Positions 59,356 to 64,000 of a stretch of DNA of 64,000 nucleotides are shown here, in pieces. The notes under the pieces were generated by a model. That model did not search any database and had not been told where the DNA came from. It worked only from the letters and a program-made list of their open reading frames with translations. The stretch is from NCBI RefSeq assembly GCF_010993775.1, contig NZ_WOTO01000010.1:1-64000 (forward strand). Direction: 5' to 3'. Position 1 is the stretch's first letter; every line of letters starts with the position of its first letter. The position numbers and the translations under genes were made by a program. The DNA comes from Fodinicola feengrottensis (GTDB lineage Bacteria > Actinomycetota > Actinomycetes > Mycobacteriales > HKI-0501).

Positions 59356-61996
59356 CTATTTCTCGGCCTTGTGTTTCTGCCGGGCCGCGTCGATTTTGGC
59401 GCCCTCACCGGAGCGGAGGTCGAAGTGCATCAGGTCCTTGGTGCCGCCGTACGTGCCGCCCCAGGTGAGACCGGCGCCGGCGAGGGCCATCACCACCGAC
59501 TCCTGGAAGTCGATGAAGCCCTTCTCCGGCGAGGTGTGGCCGGCGAAGTCCTTGCTCCCGACAATCGCCTTGTCGTCCTTCTCGATCTGGGCCAGCCAGC
59601 CGGCCTCGTCCGTCGGCTCGCCCTTGCGAGGTGTGTGCGCGTCGACCGCCGCCTTGAGGGCCGGCCTGTTCGCGGGATCCTTGAACGAGAGGTACGTGAT
59701 CAGCGCACTGGAGGCGCCGGTGAGCTTGTCGTACGACGTCTTGGTGTCGCCAAGTGACGTACCCACATCCACCGGGCTGCCAGCGACCAGGCTGGTCGCG
59801 CGCACGATGACGTTGGGCGCGGTCCGGCCGTTCAGCACCAGGTACGGGTTGCCCGCGTAGTTCAGATCAACCGCCAGCCCGAACGTGTGCATGCTGATGC
59901 TGGTGCCACCGACGGCGGCTTTGGGGATCCGCATGTCGGCGGCCCGCGGGCTCATGCCGAGCTTCTTGCCCAGCGCGACCGCGTCCAGCTTGTCCGGATT
60001 GGCTTTCGGGTCGGCGACCAGGGCCGCCTCGGCCCGCTGGAGCGCCTCGGCCAGGTCCTTGTGTACGCGTACCGAGACGTTGAGAAACTTCCCCTGCTGA
60101 ACGTCCCCGTACCAGCCGACGACCGTGTGACCGGCCGCCTTCAAGATGTCCTCGACATCCTCGGTCTTCAGCGCCATTTGCGCGGCCGCGACCTTGGTCC
60201 GCAGGGCTCGCAGGTCGGCCAGCTCCTTGGCGTCCGCCTCGGGCATCTCGGTTTTGGCCTTGGTGGCCTTTTTCTCGGCCTTGATCAGCGCCGCGAGCCG
60301 CTTCGTACCGTCCTTGAGTGCCTTGGCGTCCGTCGCCCGCTGCTCCGGGGTCTGCGCGGCGATCGCGTCTTTTTGGGCCTGAGTCAATGAATACTCCGAC
60401 GCCGCGCTACTCGCCCGCCAGCCCTTGAGCGCGCCCGCCGCCGCGGGTGCGGTGGCCGGCGCCGTCGCGGTCGTCCCCTTGATGATAGCGGCCGGCATGG
60501 TCGTGGCGGTTCCGCTGACCGCTGGCGTGGTCTTGACCGCTGGCGGGATTTTGGTTGGTACGACAGGTGCGGCTGCCTTCGTCGTACCGGCCCAGGACCA
60601 TTTCACTGCCTGACCCCGGTCGCTGGTCGGGTCCGTAGACGCGCGCAAGGCGTCCGCCACTGCCCCGTTCTTCGCGCCGCCTTTGGTGCCCTTGCTGATC
60701 AAATGCTCGTGGTCGACACCCGCCGCGGAAACCTCGATGAACCGGAACAGGTCCGCCACAGTCACAGCTGAGGAGGTCGGGTCGCGCCACGGGGCAGGCA
60801 CCTTCTCGATCGCCTCACCGAGCGCCGCGTTCTGCTTCTGGTAGCGAGCCACGTAGAACCCGCCGGCAGCGAAGTAGGCCCGCAGCTTCGGGGTCGCCGC
60901 GATGGCCGCCTGCGCGTCCTCAGGTCTGGCGACTGTTTTGAGCGCGATCGTCAGGGCGTTGACCTGCTCAATCGCCCACTTGGTGACCTCAACCTCTCCC
61001 TCGGCGTCGAACACCACCACCATGTCGGACGGCTGTGGCGCGGCTTTGCCGTCCTCGGCCGCCGGCAGCTTGCCCCGATCGGACGTCTTCGCGGTCCCGC
61101 TCTTCAGGCTGTTGGCGAGGGCGAAGCCACCGCCGCTGTGCGCGGTCTGGATCAACGAGTAGTTCGTGATTTCCTTCAGCTCGGGCACCTTACTGAACAC
61201 GTCCGCGATGTAGTCGAAGGTCGGCACCTTGCCGAAGTCGGACATGCCACGGCCCTGCACCAAAATCGTCACCACCGACGGCCCCTTGGCCGCCTCGCGC
61301 TCCTTGTCGACCGCACCCAGCTGCTGTTCCCAGTGCTCCTGATCGACATCGCGGACAGTGCCCTTCTTGCCCGCCTCCGCCGACACGGTGTAACCGGCGT
61401 ACGGATCGCCTCCCCGGAAGCCGTAACCGTGGAAGTGCAGCACCACCTGGACCGGCTCCTTGCCCAGCGAACTGGGAAAGATCGCCACTGCCATGTGGTC
61501 GACGTCTTCGTGGGTCTTGGTCCGTTCGGTGCTCTGATGGTCCACCGTGACGGTCTTCTTCTCTTTGGTGACCGGGTCCACCGTCGTACGGGTGCTGGTG
61601 TACTTGTCCTGGAAGCTGCCTTTCAGGCCGTACTTGAGCCCATGCACCTCGCGCCGGACCACCCCTTCGTCCTTGAACGACCGGCCGTCCTTCGAGGAAT
61701 AGCCGTTCGGGTCCGCGTCCTTGTCCAGCGGCGCCCGCTGAACTGTCCAGCTGCCCCAGCGGTGTGTCCTCATCACGGCGGCCTGACCGTACGAGCCGTT
61801 GCACCGCGCGATTGCCGGCCGTGCGCTGGATGGTTCCCATCGCCCTCGCCATGGCGCCGCGATCGCCACCGCGCGGCAGAACTGGCCGGGCCACCGGGCG
61901 ATCTGGTGGGACCGCCCGCGCGGGCGCCGGCCGGGCCTCCCACTGTTTGGCCTGGTCCACCCCGGTCTTGTCCACCTCGCCTCCGCTCACCCGCAC
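59356..61996 (-). CDS. eCIS-cargo-like multidomain protein with serine-hydrolase-like and M15 peptidase domains (one frameshift)
   Basis: About 880 residues. GTG 61996 is one start (VRVSGGEVDKTG); the N-terminal region has IQRTAGNRAVQRLV at about residues 55-68, close to the AGNxAV-type motif near the N-terminus of proteins linked to extracellular contractile injection systems. After a frame change near 61780, a domain of about 200 residues has VVLHFHGYGFRGG and AHSGGGFALA (nucleophile-like Ser at about residue 287), reminiscent of alpha/beta hydrolases. A charged, Ala-rich linker follows (about residues 430-560). The C-terminal domain is M15-like: SMHTFGLAVDLN (zinc His/Asp) and DLMHFDLRSG. 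Likely acts on peptidoglycan if delivered to a target. Confidence 0.7.
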
Positions 61997-62172
61997 TCAC
62001 CGAGAAGACGTGACACGGCCGTGCCATCTGCCCGATCAGGAAAAGCGCGTGACTCGATCGGGAAGGCTCCGCTTATGACTTGCCAGGTGGGTGACGCGTT
62101 TCGTCAGAGTATGGGCGCCATGATGCAATCAAAGACAGCGCTCATCATTGGGATCGAGCCTTGGGCCTGAGG

Positions 62173-62580
62173 TCAGGAGGCGGTGATGTTGACTAGCCAG
62201 GGGATGCCGAATTTGTCCGTACAGGAGCCGAACTCGTCACCCCACATCTGCTTCTCCAGTGGCGTCGACACGGTGCCGCCGGCGGACAGCTTCTCCCAGT
62301 AGCCACGCAGCTCGTCGGCATCGTCTCCGCTCAGGCTGACGGTGATGTTGGTGCCGGGGTTGTACTCCATGCCCGGCGGTGTGTCGGAGACCATCAGCGT
62401 GTAGCCGCTGTCGGTTTCCAACTGGCCGTGCATGATCTGATCCGCCTCCGGCGAGTCCGGCATGCCGAACTCCCGGAAAGTCGACATCGTCAGGGTCCCC
62501 CCGAGGACCGTCTGGTAGAACTCCAACGCCGCACGGGCGTCGCCGCGGAAGCTGAGGTACGGGTTCAAACGACTCGTCAT
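62173..62580 (-). CDS. VOC-superfamily protein (PhnB / glyoxalase-like)
   Basis: A 135-residue protein. ATG 62580. Family signature: MTSRLNPYLSFRGDARAALEF, YQTVLGGTL, LMVSDTPPG, NITVSLSGDDADEL and KFGIPWLVNI. This is the PhnB / 3-demethylubiquinone methyltransferase-like branch of the vicinal-oxygen-chelate fold, typically a dimer without a defined catalytic role in many cases. No partner gene nearby. Confidence 0.9.
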   Translation of the reverse strand: MTSRLNPYLSFRGDARAALEFYQTVLGGTLTMSTFREFGMPDSPEADQIMHGQLETDSGYTLMVSDTPPGMEYNPGTNITVSLSGDDADELRGYWEKLSAGGTVSTPLEKQMWGDEFGSCTDKFGIPWLVNITAS

Positions 62581-62761
62581 GCGGCCATCTTCGCAGCTCA
62601 ACAAGGTCTCCACCAGGCGACACAGGCAAGCCAACCGGCTCCTGCATCATTTGTCACAGTAGGGGCATCCCTACCCTGCTTTGGTGGGTTGACACGACTC
62701 ACCGGACCCGGCCAGCCGTGTCAGGCTCGGCATACTTCCCTTATGCCACGCCAAAGGACCG

Positions 62762-63933
62762 ATGATGGTAAAAACATTCGCACTGGCCGCGGCCGCACTG
62801 GTGGCCAGTGTCGCGATCGCTGCTCCGCACCAGGACCTGCCGCCGCTCAATGACTCGGTCTTGCGCCACGCACTGCAAGTCCGGCCGACCGACAAAGTCA
62901 CCGGCGCGCTGTTGCGGATCACCGGTTCGGCCGGCCAATGGTCTGGCACGTCCGGTGCCGGAGACATCGCGAACCACCAGCCGGTGCCACTCAACGGCCG
63001 GTTCCGGATCGGCAGCATCAGCAAGGTCTTCACCGCGGCCGTCGTCCTGCAGCTCGCCGCTGAACACAAAATCGTTCTCACCAATACCGTGCAGCACTAC
63101 CTTCCCGGCCTGCTACCGGAAAATCTGCCACCGGTCACCATCGGCCAGCTACTCAACCACACCAGCGGACTTCCGGACGACGACAGTCCATTCAAGACCA
63201 CCGGCGACGCTCAATGGTTCGTCGACCACCGTTTCGACGTGTGGACCCCAGCGCAGATCGTCGCCATCGACAGTCGGCATCCGATGCAGTTCGCGCCGGG
63301 TACGAAACAGAAGTACGACGGGATCAACTACTACCTGGCCGGCTTGTTGATCGAGAAAATCACCGGCAACACGTACGCGGCAGAGGTCCAGCACCGGATT
63401 ATCAGCCCGCTGGGACTGCACTGCACGACACGTCCGTCCCTGGCCCGTACGATTTCGCGATTCCAGGCCCACATTCGCACGGATATGTAGCTGTTGGCGA
63501 CAAGCTGGTGGACGTAACCGAGGAAAGCCCGTGGGCGTGGGCCGAAGGCGGCCTGATCTCCAGCGCCGCCGACCTGGACCACTTCCTTACCGCACTGTTC
63601 AAAGGGGGAAAAATCGTACCCGCCAGCGAGCTCAACGAGATGTTCACGCTGCCGGTGAGCCCGGACGGCACACCAGTCCCGTACGTTGACGCATCCAACT
63701 GCCCAGGCGGCAACGCCTGCTACAGCATGGGACTGATGAAGGTCTCGCTGCCCGGCACCACGATTTTCGCGTGGGGCAAGACCGGCTCACGTCCCGGCTA
63801 CACGGACGGCGTGTTCGCCACCCCTGACCTGAAGCGCAAAATCGTCTATGTGTTGAACCCGACCGGCAACAAGGACGGCTCCGAACAGCCATTCGTGCTG
63901 CGGTTGGCATCGGCCGCCTTCCTCGGTAAATAA
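62762..63933 (+). CDS. Serine hydrolase of the beta-lactamase / D-Ala-D-Ala carboxypeptidase family (one frameshift)
   Basis: About 390 residues. ATG 62762 with signal peptide MMVKTFALAAAALVASVAIA. SxxK motif SISKVF at about residue 84; YDGINYYLAG corresponds to the YxN position; GKTGSRPGYTDG is the KTG/HTG box. This is the class C/EstB/R61 carboxypeptidase branch, expected to act on D-Ala-D-Ala-ending peptidoglycan or esters outside the membrane. The frame changes near 63410. A D-Ala-D-Ala-directed role would fit the van operon upstream, but the distance is large and this may be coincidence. Confidence 0.83.
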
Positions 63934-64000
63934 TCAGACCCGAAACGCCCGGAAAAGTGTCCCGACAGTTTCCAGTGGCGCTCCCAGCAGCGTTTCCACG
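63934..64000 (-). CDS. 3' end of a gene that continues beyond the window
   Basis: The minus strand reads VETLLGAPLETVGTLFRAF and V before a TGA at 63934-63936, with coding-like composition. Only 21 codons lie in the window. No domain can be assigned. Convergent with the serine hydrolase gene. Confidence 0.45.
   Translation of the reverse strand, partial: VETLLGAPLETVGTLFRAFRV

Noticed and set aside
62762-63933. VanY-type carboxypeptidase
   Set aside because: It has SxxK and KTG boxes of the serine family, not the M15 or VanY zinc motif.

Overview
The window is high-GC actinomycete DNA. GTG and TTG starts, AGGAGG-type ribosome binding sites, OmpR-type two-component genes, PE-PPE/ESX-like genes, AfsR-like and WD40 STAND proteins and a 2-methylisoborneol-type terpene pair all point to a filamentous Actinomycetota. 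I cannot name the genus. The most important caveat is that well over half of the longer genes are split by one-base or small indels, although the peptide reading continues in another frame. Examples are vanH, vanA, vanX, rox, nadR, both terpene genes, both MFS genes and the molybdenum dehydrogenase subunit. Long homopolymers (11 G near 32949, 13 A near 33953) and short tandem duplications (7 bases near 10016) sit at some of the breaks. I read most of these as sequence errors, not decay. For such genes I give one feature for the whole gene and note where the frame changes.

Bases 1-12,340 look like an accessory island ending at a tRNA-Thr(CGT) gene. They hold a Nudix hydrolase, a sugar nucleotidyltransferase, a scrap of TnpB, a broken unknown gene, a tyrosine integrase and a cluster around a large HTH-NTPase-Sel1 repeat protein. 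That protein is flanked by two copies of an undescribed two-gene module. Remnants of a recombinase-like protein and of a Nudix gene lie next to the tRNA.

Bases 12,390-21,700 carry a 2-hydroxyacid dehydrogenase, an epimerase, a DUF4232 lipoprotein, a divergent TetR / TetX-like FAD monooxygenase pair with a clear operator, a secreted esterase, an XRE-NACHT protein with membrane segments and a secreted PE-PPE-type hydrolase. Bases 21,867-27,110 hold an ESX-type gene pair whose larger product ends in about sixty Gly-Asp-Ser triplets, a MarR gene with its operator and secreted hydrolase, and a TetR gene. Bases 27,160-35,620 hold a three-subunit molybdenum hydroxylase operon, a trypsin-like protease, pnuC-nadR for NAD salvage and a geranyl-diphosphate methyltransferase / methylated monoterpene cyclase pair.

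Bases 36,900-47,633 form a drug-resistance region: an EmrB/QacA-type exporter with TetR regulator, then a translationally coupled operon (degenerate D-Ala-D-Ala ligase homologue, vanH, vanA, vanX, and a nearby acetyltransferase) divergent from a two-component system, then a rifampicin monooxygenase preceded by a rifamycin-associated element. vanHAX should remodel peptidoglycan precursors to D-Ala-D-Lac and remove D-Ala-D-Ala; Rox should inactivate rifamycins.

Bases 47,633-64,000 contain a 161-bp inverted-repeat element, a bulb-type lectin, two more STAND-type regulators (NB-ARC and WD40), a DUF2716 protein, a group of small secreted proteins around a shared inverted repeat, an MFS/LysR pair, a large protein with an eCIS-cargo-like N-terminus, a serine-hydrolase-like middle and an M15 peptidase C-terminus, a VOC protein and a penicillin-binding-protein-like serine hydrolase. 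No rRNA genes, CRISPR arrays or large biosynthetic megasynthases are present.
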